The translations under genes and the position numbers were made by a program. From Prorocentrum cordatum (Eukaryota > Sar > Dinophyceae > Prorocentrales > Prorocentraceae), in the NCBI GenBank assembly GCA_963575745.1, contig CAUYUJ010018716.1, positions 1 to 64,000 of the forward strand: a stretch of 64,000 bases of DNA. Reading direction: 5' to 3'. The notes beneath the pieces are model-generated. The model saw only the letters and a program-made list of their open reading frames with translations, did no database searches and was not told the origin of the DNA. Shown here in pieces: positions 32,521 to 42,963 of the stretch (position 1 is its first letter; every line of letters begins with the position of its first letter).

Positions 32521-33946
32521 TGCTTTGCCGGGATAATTTGTTACGTATTGTTTTTACGTATTGTTGTGCGTGTTGTTTCTACGCATTGTTTTTACGTATT
32601 GTTTTTTACGTATTGTTTACGCGCATTTTTTTGCGTTTTGTTTTTGCGCATTGTTTTTTACACGTTATTTTTTCTCACGTTTCGTATTGTGTTTACGTAT
32701 TGTTTTTACGTATCGTTTCTTCTCACGGTTAGATTAAACCCTCGTACAAACACAATACGCGGGAGGATTTTTCGGATGAAGCGGAAGCCCAAAAATGATA
32801 CCACCGTTGCAGCGGGAGCAACATTTTGGAAGAACCGAACACGGTCGGATTGAAAAAAACACATATGAAAACAAGTCCGGATAATTCGTCCGATTTCGGC
32901 TGAACCCTGTCCTTGGCGCGCCCCGCGCGCCAGGGTCGGGGTTCAGCTAAAATCCAGGAAATATGCCTCTGCCGAGGCCGATCGCCCTGCTGAGGGCGGC
33001 CGCGGCGAGGAGGCGGAGGGGGTTGGAGCTCTCGCCGCGGCTCTCCTGGGCCGCCTGCAGCAGCAGGCCAGGCCGTCCGTGGCGCCCCTGACGACGCCGG
33101 TCCAGAGGCTCGCCAGCGGGCCCTGGGGGGTGCATTCGAGGCTCGACTTCAAGGTTTCAGGTTTTTCGTCCGCTTCGGCCCCCGAGTGCGTTGTTTCGGC
33201 CCCGGGGCCATCGGGAACGGATTTGGGGCGAGGAGCTGCGTCGGATGGATCTCCTGAAGGGGCACACGAATTGATTCTGAGTCTAGGTGCGCGACGCCTC
33301 AAGGGCAGTGCAGGGAGGAAGTGATACGGGGCAGGCTTTCCGAGGAGGCCGGGAGACTTCTGTGAAGCCCTCCCGCCTTCTCAGGAGTTTCCTAAGTTTA
33401 ATTCCCAACCCTCCTGCGTTGGGTTCTCGTTTTGAATACAGCACTGCTCGCGCGTCTCCTTCCTTACTTCCTTCCTTCCCGCCCCTCTCTTCCCCCCTGC
33501 CTTTTGCCTCGCTCGTCGCTGCATGCCAGCTGGGGGGCTGCGATATGCGAAACTGTCGCCACTTTCGAGGGCTGCTGGGGGGCCCAGCACAGAGGGTACA
33601 CACTGCGGACTCAAACTGGACTTCGCCATCCCTGGGGGCTGTGATCTGTAAAACTGTCGCCACTTTCGAGGCTTGCTGGGGGGCCCAGCACAGTGGGTAC
33701 ACACGGCGGACTCAAATTGGACCTCGCCATCCCTGGGGGGCTGCGATCTGCGAAACTGTCGCCACTTTCGAGGGCTGCTGGGGGGCCCACCACAGGTGGG
33801 TACACACGGCGGATTCAAATTTGATCTCGCCATCCCTGGGGGGCTGCGATCTGCGAAACTGTCGCCACTTTCGAGGGCTGCTGGGGGGCCCCAGCACAGT
33901 GGGCACCCACGGCGGATTCAAATGGGACCTCGCCATCCCTGGGGGG
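32456..33946. repeat. Segmental duplication, right copy, ending in satellite at a gap
   Basis: Matches 3301-4738. The 102-bp satellite begins at about 33530 with the same first units as at 4385. After about 33882 the next unit resembles one from about 5160 instead, then the sequence breaks off into N. It includes the hairpin at 32899-32947. Confidence 0.85.
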
Positions 33947-34046
33947 NNNNNNNNNNNNNNNNNNNNNNNNNNNNNNNNNNNNNNNNNNNNNNNNNNNNNN
34001 NNNNNNNNNNNNNNNNNNNNNNNNNNNNNNNNNNNNNNNNNNNNNN
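33947..34046. other. Assembly gap, 100 N
   Basis: Exactly 100 N, the usual placeholder for a gap of unknown size. It falls between satellite and GGA repeat. Confidence 0.95.
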
Positions 34047-34312
34047 AGGAGAAGGGAGAACGAGGACGAGGAGGAGGGGTACAGTAGTAGGAGAAGACGG
34101 AGGAAAAAAGGAGGAGGAGGCGAAGGAGGAGGAGGAGGACGAGGAGGTGGCGGAGGAGGAGGAGGAGGAGGCGGAGGAGGAGGAGGAGGAGGAGGAGGAG
34201 GAGGCGGAGGAGGAGGAGGAGGAGGAGGACGAGGAGGAGGAGGAAGGGGAGGGGGAGGAGGGGGAGGAGGAGGAGGAGGAGGAGCGGGAGGAGCAGGAGG
34301 AGGAGGAGGGCG
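34047..34312. repeat. GGA/GAG microsatellite
   Basis: Purine-only repeats with a few GCG interruptions. No gene. Confidence 0.85.
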
Positions 34313-34377
34313 CGGGGGCCCACATCACAACACATAAACAACAGCATTACAATAAACATGTACTTTTGGAGGTTTCG

Positions 34378-34506
34378 CACGGAATTTGTGGATCGGCGTT
34401 GAGCTGCCTTGGAGGCGCCTCCAGCGCCGCCTCTGGCGCGCTCCTCGCGCCAAGGAAGGATGCCCACCGCCGACCCCAGAAATCCAAGGCGGACCTCCGA
34501 AAGTTC
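34378..34506. repeat. Hairpin element, diverged copy upstream of the TIR-TPR gene
   Basis: Left arm GGAATTTGTGGATCGGCG, right arm CGCCGACCCCAGAAATCC, inner hairpin CTGGCGCGCTCCTCGCGCCA, tail CGGACCTCCGAAAGTTCTG. It lies 365 bp upstream of the gene start at 34871. The frame is open through it, but its translation is not protein-like. Confidence 0.6.
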
Positions 34507-34870
34507 TGTGCAGGCCGCCTTCCTCAATGCAAAGGTCTCCTTGTTGGCCCTCGGGGGCCCGCTCGTCGCCGCAGCTGGGTGCGGCTCGGAAGAATGGCGC
34601 GCGCAGACCCCGGGAAAGGTTCAGAAGGCATGTTTGTTCGGCCAGCTGGGAGCCTCTTTGTCGCCAAGGCTGGGCTTCGCACGGAATGCTGGCGCGCGTG
34701 GGCCCAACTGCTCAGTTGGCATTCGGGGCCCCCCACCACGGCTTGACGCAAGTTGGAAAGCACATTGCGTTTGGGCCCTGGGAGGGGTCCGGGGACGGAT
34801 CTTGAGCAGATGGCGACCGCCATTGTCTCAGCGTCGCTGTTGTTTTGCGCGGCCCTTTGTCCGAAAGGTG

Positions 34871-37030
34871 ATGGGCGACGTGTGCAAGGAGGCAAATTTC
34901 GCCGCGAGTGTCTGCTCGCTCACGCGGTCGACTGGGCTGTCGCTCGCCGAAACCATCGTGCTCGCCGCGCGGGAGGGGGAGGACGCCAGCGGGCTGGTAG
35001 GCCACGCGACCACGTTCTTCTCCTACTCTTGGACGGGGACCAAGCTGGGGGACATGCTGACGGCGATCCAGAACAAGGTCTCTGAATTGGAGGCTGCCGA
35101 TGGACGGCGCCGTTTCGTTTGGGTGGATATGTTCGCCGCCTCTCAGACGCTCCTCGCCGGTGAGTTCCGCGACGAGGCAAGCCACCCCAAGGGCAGTCCT
35201 GGCTACAAGGAGCGGAAAGAGGACACCGACACGATCTTCGACCACGCCCTCGATGCGATTGAGGAGTTGCTCCTGTACGCGTCGCCGCTCAATGAACAGT
35301 GGCGCGCTCCGCAGCACCCATACCTGTTGCCAGACATAGGTGACCCACCGCCAGACTGGATGCGCCGCGGCCCGGGCGCCATGACACGCGCGTGGTGCAT
35401 GTTCGAGATGGTGAAGGCGCTGGCCAAGCCAGCGCGGCTTCACGTCGTTCTGTCCCCCGCCGATGTCAGCAACTTCGAGGAGCTATTGACGAAGCACTTC
35501 GATGACATCGCCGGCATCATCGCCGACCTGGACGCGCGCAAAGCTCAGGTCAGCAAGCCCGATGACCGTGACTACATCCTCGGACAGGTGCGGATGTTGG
35601 ACGGTGGCCTCGGCACGGTCACTTCGACCGTCTGCTCCTCGCTGCGCGGTTGGTTGGCGGAGCAGGGGCGGAAGGTGTTGCAGAGCCATCTTGAAGACAA
35701 CGGAGAGCAGAACATCATCCTATTGAAACACAACCTGGCCCGGCTGCTGCAGGCCCAGGGGGACCTCGCCGGCGCCGAGCCGCTCTTCCGCGAGGCGTTG
35801 CAGGCTAGCCGCGAGGTCCTCGGCGCCCGGCACCCCAACACGCTCGTCTCGGTGAACTACATGGCCCGACTGCTGAAGGCCCAGGGGGACCTCGCCGGCG
35901 CCGAGCCGCTCTACCGCGAGGCGTTGCAGGCGCGCCGCGAGGTCCTCGGCGCCCGGCACCCCGACACGCTCGTCTCGGTGCACAACCTGGCCATGCTGCT
36001 GCAGGCCCAGGGGGACCTCGCCGGCGCCGAGCCGCTCTACCGCGAGGCGTTGCAGGCTAGCCGCGAGGTCCTCGGCGCCCGGCACCCCAACACGCTCGTC
36101 TCGGTGAACAACATGGCCCGACTGCTGAAGGCCCAGGGGGACCTCGCCGGCGCCGAGCCGCTCTTCCGCGAGGCGTTGCAGGCTAGCCGCGAGGTCCTCG
36201 GCGCCCGGCACCCCGACACGCTCGTCTCGGTGAACAACCTGGCCGCGCTGCTGCAGGACCAGGGGGACCTCGCCGGCGCCGAGCCGCTCTACCGCGAGGC
36301 GTTGCAGGCTAGCCGCGAGGTCCTCGGCGCCCGGCACCCCAACACGCTCGTCTCGGTGAACAACATGGCCCGACTGCTGCAGGACCAGGGGGACCTCGCC
36401 GGCGCCGAGCCGCTCTTCCGCGAGGCGTTGCAGGCTGGCCGCGAGGTCCTCGGCGCCCGGCACCCCGACACGCTCGTCTCGGTGAACAACCTGGCCATGC
36501 TGCTGCAGGACCAGGGGGACCTCGCCGGCGCCGAGCCGCTCTTCCGCGAGGCGTTGCAGGCTAGCCGCGAGGTCCTCGGCGCCCGGCACCCCAACACGCT
36601 CGTCTCGGTGAACAACCTGGCCGCGCTGCTGCAGGACCAGGGGGACCTCGCCGGCGCCGAGCCGCTCTACCGCGAGGCGTTGCAGGCGCGCCGCGAGGTC
36701 CTCGGCGCCCGGCACCCCAACACGCTCGTCTCGGTGAACAACCTGGCCGCGCTGCTGCAGGACCAGGGGGACCTCGCCGGCGCCGAGCCGCTCTACCGCG
36801 AGGCGTTGCAGGCGCGCCGCGAGGTCCTCGGCGCCCGGCACCCCAACACGCTCGTCTCGGTGAACAACCTGGCCGCGCTGCTGCAGGACCAGGGGGACCT
36901 CGCCGGCGCCGAGCCGCTCTACCGCGAGGCGTTGCAGGCGCGCCGCGAGGTCCTCGGCGCCCGGCACCCCAACACGCTCGCCTCGGAGAACAACCTGGCC
37001 GTGCTGCTGCAGGCCAAGGAAGGCAACTGA
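34871..37030 (+). CDS. TIR-like domain / kinesin-light-chain-type TPR protein, 719 aa
   Basis: The best-preserved gene in the window. I chose ATG 34871 (MGDVCKEANF) because the open frame upstream, back to 34409, crosses a hairpin repeat and lacks protein character. Residues about 45-185 look like the TIR-like module of many algal TPR proteins: TTFFSYSW (47-54), RFVWVDMF (81-88), MTRAWCMFEMVKAL (171-184). A helical linker (about 195-280) follows. From about 285 to the end there are ten 42-residue TPRs and a half repeat (NNLAALLQDQGDLAGAEPLY, EALQARREVLGARHPNTL). TPR arrays of this class bind peptides. TIR domains act by assembly or NAD cleavage, but I cannot identify a catalytic Glu with confidence. 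Each TPR unit is 126 bp, and the last three are almost identical in DNA, so copy number is evolving. The architecture suggests a sensor or adaptor; function is inferred. Confidence 0.85.
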   Translation: MGDVCKEANFAASVCSLTRSTGLSLAETIVLAAREGEDASGLVGHATTFFSYSWTGTKLGDMLTAIQNKVSELEAADGRRRFVWVDMFAASQTLLAGEFRDEASHPKGSPGYKERKEDTDTIFDHALDAIEELLLYASPLNEQWRAPQHPYLLPDIGDPPPDWMRRGPGAMTRAWCMFEMVKALAKPARLHVVLSPADVSNFEELLTKHFDDIAGIIADLDARKAQVSKPDDRDYILGQVRMLDGGLGTVTSTVCSSLRGWLAEQGRKVLQSHLEDNGEQNIILLKHNLARLLQAQGDLAGAEPLFREALQASREVLGARHPNTLVSVNYMARLLKAQGDLAGAEPLYREALQARREVLGARHPDTLVSVHNLAMLLQAQGDLAGAEPLYREALQASREVLGARHPNTLVSVNNMARLLKAQGDLAGAEPLFREALQASREVLGARHPDTLVSVNNLAALLQDQGDLAGAEPLYREALQASREVLGARHPNTLVSVNNMARLLQDQGDLAGAEPLFREALQAGREVLGARHPDTLVSVNNLAMLLQDQGDLAGAEPLFREALQASREVLGARHPNTLVSVNNLAALLQDQGDLAGAEPLYREALQARREVLGARHPNTLVSVNNLAALLQDQGDLAGAEPLYREALQARREVLGARHPNTLVSVNNLAALLQDQGDLAGAEPLYREALQARREVLGARHPNTLASENNLAVLLQAKEGN

Positions 37031-37079
37031 GGTCCTGCCGCGCCGCTGGGGGCCGAGGGCGGCCCCGAGCCAGGCTGGC

Positions 37080-37320
37080 TGCCGCTACGCGCCCCTTCTC
37101 TAGCTCCTCCGCCTCCTCCTCCTCCTCCTCCTCCTCCTCCTCCTCTTCCTCCTCCCCCCCTTCCCCAGGAAGGGTCCGGTTCGGGCCGGTTCGGCGGCGG
37201 GCTGGTTCGGTTGCACCAGTTCGGTTTTCGGCGCTGGTCTGGTTTGAGCCGGTCCGGTTTGGCGAGTCCGGTCGGTTCTGCCGGTTCGGGTCGGGCGGCG
37301 GTCCGGTTTTGGGCGGTTCG
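37080..37320. other. TCC tract and GGTTCGG-rich spacer
   Basis: (TCC)n at 37100-37160. Then a degenerate repeat of GGTTCGGNNGG/CCGGTT (37170-37320). Confidence 0.6.
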
Positions 37321-37329
37321 GTTCGGAGG

Positions 37330-37610
37330 TCGTCGACCCCCGGGGGGGTCGTCGACCCTCGGGGGGGTCGTCGACCGGCGGGGGGGGCCACCCCCCCCGT
37401 GGCCGGGGCCACCCCCCACGTGGCCGGGGCCACCCCCCCCGTGGCCGAGGCCACCCACCCCGTGGGAGCCTCCGAGGGAGCCTCCGAGGGAGCCTCCGAG
37501 GGAGCCCCGAGGGGCCCGAAAGGGAGAGGCGGCTTACCCTCGCTTAGCGGGGTTGCGGGGTTATGATTGGGGGGGTCAACATATGTTGACCCCCCCCGCA
37601 CCCGCTAACA
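37330..37610. repeat. GTGGCC repeat with GGTCAACATATGTTGACC palindrome
   Basis: GGGGGTCGTCGACC units (37335-37380) are followed by CCACCCCCCCCGTGGCCGGG units (37385-37460), then GGGAGCCTCCGA units. A perfect 28-bp palindrome lies at 37569-37596, centred on GTCAACATATGTTGAC. The TACCCTCGCTTAGCGGGGTT ... ATGATTGGGGGGGTCAACAT segment reappears in reverse orientation at about 50785-50850, next to the large GTGGCC array there. Confidence 0.75.
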
Positions 37611-37684
37611 GTGAGGGGGACGAGGAGGAGGACCTGGGGGGGGGGCCAGGACAAGGAGGGGGGGGATCAGGAGGAGGAGAAAGA

Positions 37685-37709
37685 AGATGGACGATGATGA
37701 TGATGCTGC

Positions 37710-37741
<32 letters not shown>

Positions 37742-37818
37742 GTGATGATGACGATGGCGATGACGATGATGACGATGACGATGCTGCTGATGATGATGAC
37801 GACGATGATGATGATGAC

Positions 37819-37856
<38 letters not shown>

Positions 37857-37910
37857 CAATGATGATATATGTATATATATATATTGGTGATGATGATGAT
37901 GATGATGATG
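37685..37910. repeat. GAT/GAC microsatellite with TA island
   Basis: GATGAT repeats with a short TATATGTATATATATATAT break at 37865-37885. Confidence 0.85.
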
Positions 37911-37974
37911 ACGACTACCAGGATGATTGCTATATCTATGATTGTACGAACTACGACGGATTCCCATTACAAGC

Positions 37975-38100
37975 TTCGCCCCATAGGGTCCCGCCCTATA
38001 TGGGCCCGCCCAATAGATTCCCAGAGGTCCCCGCCCCATAGGGTCCCGCCTGATAGGGTTCCGCCCCATAGGGTCCCACATCGTAGGGTCCCGCCTTATG
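37975..38100. repeat. CCGCCCCATAGGGTC minisatellite
   Basis: About seven units of 15-18 bp of the form CCCATAGGGTCCCGCC. Confidence 0.75.
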
Positions 38101-38189
38101 CAGTGCCCTGCGGGAACCCAGAGATCCTTATTCCGAAGGGGCAGACTGAGCGGGCGGAGCCTCGGATATTTTGGGAAACCAACGGGAAT

Positions 38190-38325
38190 CGGCAGCTCCC
38201 CGTCATTGTAATCACCATCATCGTCGTGATCGTTGTCGTTATCATCTGCATCGCAGTCGATGTTAATCATCGCACCGCCATCGTCACCATCGTTATCGTC
38301 ATCACCATTGTCATTACCATCACAA

Positions 38326-38358
<33 letters not shown>

Positions 38359-38580
38359 GATCGTCATCGAAGTCATCATGATCATCATGATCCGCACCAT
38401 GATCAGCATCATGATCCTCGTCGTCATCATCATCAGCATCATCATCGTCATAAGCATCATCATCATGACCATAATCATCATCGTCATCGTCATCGCCATC
38501 GTCATAATCGTCATCATCGTCATGTTTATCGTCAGCATCTTCAGCATACCCATTTTCATCGTACTCGTCATCTTCGTCGT
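38190..38580. repeat. CAT/ATC microsatellite
   Basis: ATC/CAT/CGT repeats over about 380 bp, reading as polyhistidine or Ile/Met-rich frames. No gene. Confidence 0.85.
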
Positions 38581-38792
38581 ACGCGGCGTCACCGTGATGG
38601 GCCCCAGCGGGCCCTAGGGGGCACGTTCGGAGAGTTGCCGATTCCCGTCGGTTTCTGAAGGCTCTGTTTGCTGCGCCCGCCTCCGAGCTCCGACGAAAGG
38701 AGTTCCCGCAGCGCGGGGCGTCATCACTGTCACAGACGAGATGCGCCCTGAGAGCCTAAGAAAGCCTAGGTGCGGGAGAGGCTCGGCACTGC

Positions 38793-39092
38793 TCAATCAG
38801 AAGCAATGTCAGACGGGGGGGCATCCTGCGCATCGTCGCCGTCGCGAACCGCCTGGATATCGAGAGCCCCCTGGATGGCATCGTTGTTGTCGGTTCTGAG
38901 CGTTTTCTCGATGGCCTTCCCAATCTGTGTCAAACCAGTCCGCAACTTCTTCACCCTCTTGCGCAAACTGGCGTTGTGGACCGCGAGCACCTTATTTTTC
39001 TGGATCTGCTCCAGGAAGCGTGCCTTCAGCGAATCATACGAGAACGTGCGAATGGCATGGCGCGCAGCTGCTGGCCTCCGTTTGGGGGCCAT
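38793..39092 (-). CDS. Small basic coiled-coil protein, 99 aa
   Basis: The start at 39092 (MAPKRRPAAARH) was chosen because upstream sequence in frame is polyproline from the (GGA)n tract. Residues 15-65 form a charged amphipathic helix (SLKARFLEQIQKNKVLAVHN, then ASLRKRVKKLRTGLTQIGKA), likely coiled coil. The C-terminal 20 residues are acidic (DGDDAQDAPPSDIASD). The family is unknown. It shares the MAPK-type basic start with the genes at 43405 and 22625. It is the most downstream gene of the minus-strand set 38.8-50.3 kb. Confidence 0.6.
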   Translation of the reverse strand: MAPKRRPAAARHAIRTFSYDSLKARFLEQIQKNKVLAVHNASLRKRVKKLRTGLTQIGKAIEKTLRTDNNDAIQGALDIQAVRDGDDAQDAPPSDIASD

Positions 39093-39149
39093 GGACCCGA
39101 GCAACTTAGTGTCGGAGGCCTTCGGGCACTGATTGCAACAACACCTCGC

Positions 39150-40055
39150 GCCAAAACGGCGAGGACGGAGGAGGACGGAGGAGGACGGAGGAGGAGGAGG
39201 AGGAGGAGGAGGAGGAGGAGGAGGAGGAGGAGGAGGACGGGGTCGTTTTAGTTTGCCCCCCATCAGTTTTCTCGTCCTCCTCCTCCTCATCCTCCTCCTC
39301 CTCACCCTTCGGGGGGATGACGAGAGGACGGTTTTTGCCGACTTCAGCGGGGGCGGCCAGCTCTCACGGTGCATCCAGCCACGGCTCCGACAGCAGTGAA
39401 GGAGGAGGAGAAGGAGGAGTAGGAGGAGGGACGAGGATCCAAAGTCGAGGACCGAGGATCGAGGGATCAGAGGAGGACAGCTCTCCGCGAGCCGAGCACC
39501 GTATTCGACTTAGTCGTCGTCGTCGCGGTGCCCACCACGACATTCGAACGCATGTCCGAGCGATGCGTTCCAGGGACAGCTCCACTCAGGCGGAGGGTGG
39601 AGTTCAGTTTTGTTTAGTTTATTCACCAATCGAAGGAGGATAAGGAGGGCGAGCAAGCTGTGTAAAACGCCCCTGTGCTGGACCCCCTCCGTGGCAGTTT
39701 TTCGCCACGGCCCTGGAAGCAAAAATGTGGGCACCATGCACCGAGCCGATCCAAGGCTCATCGCGTCCCTCCTCTTCCTCAGTTTCCTGCTGCTGCTCCT
39801 CCTCCTCCTGTTCATCCTCCTCATCATCATAATCCTCCTCCGCCTCCTCTTTCTTCCCCTCATCCTCCTCAGCATAATCAGCATCATCAGCATCATCAGC
39901 ATCATCATCAGTATCATCATCATCATCATCATCTTCATCATCACCATCATCATCATCATCATCATCATCATCTTCAGCTAGCGCTGCTGGGGCCCTGGAG
40001 GCCAAACTAAGAGACACATGTGCACCACTGCAAGCAGACGCAACCATCCACATTC
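39150..40055. repeat. Spacer: GGA, TCC and CAT microsatellites
   Basis: (GGA)n at 39165-39240, TCC at 39278-39302 and (CAT/ATC)n at 39865-39975. The segments between (39310-39640, 39640-39860) hold no recognised gene. Confidence 0.7.
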
Positions 40056-40059
40056 AAGA

Positions 40060-42963
40060 TCAGTCCTTGCCACCCTCACCGTCGTCGCCCGAGAGGTCCC
40101 AGTTGCTGCCATCCTCCTCCTCCTCGCCATCAGGCTCGGGCTCCTCGCCGTCTTTGTCGACAGCCTTGCCCTTCCCCTTGAGCTTCTTCTTGGGCGGCTG
40201 CTTGTCGCCGCTCTGCTCGACCTCAGCACCCTTGTCCGTGCCCTTAAGCTTGCGCTTGGTCTTCTTGGGCTCAGGGGTGACCTCTTTCTTCGTCTCGCCC
40301 ATGGCCTCCGCATACTTCGCATTGTAGAGCCAGCTCTCAGGGTCGCGCATCATGGCGAGCGCGACGAGCTTCAACCGTTCCTCGATGCCAGAGGCGTGCT
40401 TCTGGGACATGGCGATGCCGAAGTAGCCTGTCCGCCTCTTCAGCGCCGCCTCCGCGAAGTTCCCAGGCCCTGGCGTCAGGTCGACGACCGTGCGCCCGAA
40501 GAACCTGTGCAGCACCTCCAGGTAGAACAGGACGGGGAACGTCCACCAAAACACGGGCTCGATGTCTGTGTCGCTGCGCTTCTCGGGGGCATCGAGGCCA
40601 GCTGTTTTGCCTCCCACTGGAATCCGATTCTTCTTCGTGTAGATCTCACGCTTGTTCTTGACGCTTGTGCGCCATTCTTCTTCTGGCGTTGGTAGTGTCA
40701 CTGGGCCGATGACCGTGCCCTTGTTGGAGCCGTCGTAGTGTTTCCCAGCACGCCCGGGGAGCGCGAGGTTGCCCACTGTCAGCACGTGCATGTTCTCCAC
40801 CTGCTGGAGGCTCGCTGGCCCCCTCGAGAGTTTGCGCTTTGCCTTCAACGACTCCTCGCTCGCAATGACGTGAACGATGTGGTGCTTCAGCTTCATCCTG
40901 TTCGGCTCCTTCTCTTCATCCTCGTCGAGGTCGTCATCGGCCTCGTCGTCCTCGGGGGGCTTCTCGTCTGACGCCACCGCAGCCACGGGAGGCACCCGCG
41001 GCTTCTTCAACGGCTTCGCGTTGCCCAGGCGGCCGCCGTCCACGATGAGCACCACGCCCCCACCGCTGAGCGTAGGCTGATCTCCGACGCCACGAAAGCG
41101 CCCCTCCAGCACCGCGGATACCTGAGTGTTGTGACTCTTCTCCTGGAGCGGGGCCTTCCTGATCCTCGGGGCCGTCACCGCTTCGCCAGCCAGCTTCGTG
41201 TCGAAGTGTAGGAGGGCCAACCCCGTCATGTCCCCCGCTGTGGTCGCCAGGTCGGAGCTCTTGATCTCCGAGACAAGCGTTTTTGGATCATCTGGCATAA
41301 CCGCGATTCTCACGTACTGCCTGGGTTCATTATCTTCCTCATCCTGCCTCCTCCTCCCCCTCCTCCCTCCGCCTCCTCGTCCGTAGGTTCTCCCTCTTCC
41401 TCCCCCTCCTGGTCGTGGTCGTGGTCGTCGTCGTGGTCGTCCGCAGTGCCTCGCGGCCTTGCTCGCCACGGACAGCCAGTTGTCTCTCTTCTCCGAGTTC
41501 AACTCCTGCACCTTCTTCGCCAGCTTGTCGGTCTCGCCGTTCTCCTCGCAGTGGATGATCTCGTCGACCTTCCACTGCTGCTTGGAGGGGATGCTCGCGA
41601 AGCTGCTGTCGTCCTTCGGGAGCTCGATGCCAAGGCTGTCCTGGGCTGCCTCTTTTTCCACACAGTCGATGATGGTATCCAAATCTTCTTTGACCAGCTG
41701 GTAGCCCAGGAAGTCGGGTGCACTTTTCGAAAACTTCACAGCCGTCTTCAGAGAAGCGTCGTGGCTATCCCCGTAGATGACGGCCTCCGCAAAGTCACAA
41801 AACTTGCGGGCGCTCTCGGGCAGGGTGGCTTGCCACGAGATCTCAACTTGCTTCTGGTCGGGGTAGGCCGCCAGGCACCTGCGCGCCGAGTCGCGGTCAT
41901 GGAGAGCCTCGCGCAACCTGCGCTTGGCATCTGCCGTGAACGCATGCTTCTCCAGGAAGATGTGCAACAGATAATCCCGAACCTACATCTTCAACATCGC
42001 CAGGTCGCCATGCAACTTGTTGATCTTAGTGACCGTGACTTCGCCGGCCTCCAGGTAGCGCATCTTGATGGAATCTGCAATCGATTTGAACGTCCACTGG
42101 ATGCCTTGCGCAGTCTTCCCGCGGTTGATGACGGCCTGGAGCTTGTACGCCGAGTTGAAGGGCCCCGAGCTGCCAAAGGAATCATCAAGCTCTTGCAATA
42201 TCTGGCCGACGACTGGATCGGTCAAGACTCGACTCTCCACCGTCAGGGCGGCGTCGATGAAGCTTGGGCTAAAGGTCTCGCTCCTCGACGAAAGCCGCAC
42301 CGATGTCAAGAAATACTTGGGCAGTCTGGGCGCCGATGCCTCTCTGTTAGTCTTCACTTCGAGGGCGTGCTTCTCCCTGATGACCATCTGCACCCTCTGG
42401 AGGACCGTCCACGCCGCACGTTCCCCCGCCTCTTGAAAGTCCTCGCGCTGCTGGAACGAGGACAACGACTCGAGATTCTCTGGAATGAACATGAAGCTAA
42501 TCGAGACGTCACGAAAGATGTTGGACCACCGCCGCACGAGCTCATCATCGCACGACGGGTCGGCCAGGTCCCTGTCGCATGCCATGTAGGCTGCATGCAC
42601 GTACTCCATGGGGCTGATGCATTTCATGCCCCCTTTGTGCTCCATCGGCATGAACTCTGCGTCGTTCACGCTCACCACGAGGCCAATCGGAAAATGGTGC
42701 GGGTCCTTCGGCGGGAAGTTCCGATCAGCGATCGCCTGCATTGTGGACCTGTTGATCTGCACTCCTGGAGTCGCTGTCCACATCGGGTTCAACCATTGAA
42801 GCACACCACCGCTAGTATAGAACGGCTTGGCGCCCTTCACAGTCTCCGCGGTCATGGGCGTGGTGGCGGCCCTCTCGAGGCCTGGCTTGAACAGATTATG
42901 GTCGAAGGGCGCCTCAGTAGGAATGGTTCGATTCCACCGATCATGATCTGTCTCAGTGCACAT
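40060..42963 (-). pseudogene. Methyltransferase-like multicopy protein, one frame split by TAG
   Basis: Two long segments, 42963-41983 and 41967-40060, are in the same frame and separated only by TAG at 41983-41985 and five codons; the flanking text (LHGDLAMLKM and VRDYLLHIFLEKHAF) reads continuously. Total about 967 codons. The N-terminal half has coiled, mixed composition. An Arg/Gly-rich RGG-like stretch lies at about 41370-41460. An acidic stretch follows near 40920. Then comes FWWTFPVLFYLEVL and a Rossmann-like segment VVDLTPGPGNFAEAALKR (about 40490-40374) with YFGIAMSQKHASGIEERL, resembling motif I and following of N4/N6-type DNA methylases. The usual (D/N)PP(Y/W) motif is not visible, so catalysis is doubtful. 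The C-terminus is Lys-rich, then acidic. A first exon may lie at 43405. TAG may be a mutation, read through or edited. Confidence 0.6.

Noticed and set aside
34409-34870. N-terminal extension of the TIR-TPR protein by 154 codons
   Set aside because: It is open but crosses a dispersed hairpin repeat and has no protein-like composition; ATG 34871 fits better.
40060-41967. Confident assignment as an active DNA N6-adenine methyltransferase
   Set aside because: Only a motif-I-like Rossmann segment is visible; the catalytic (D/N)PP(Y/W) motif was not found, so the call is kept at methyltransferase-like.
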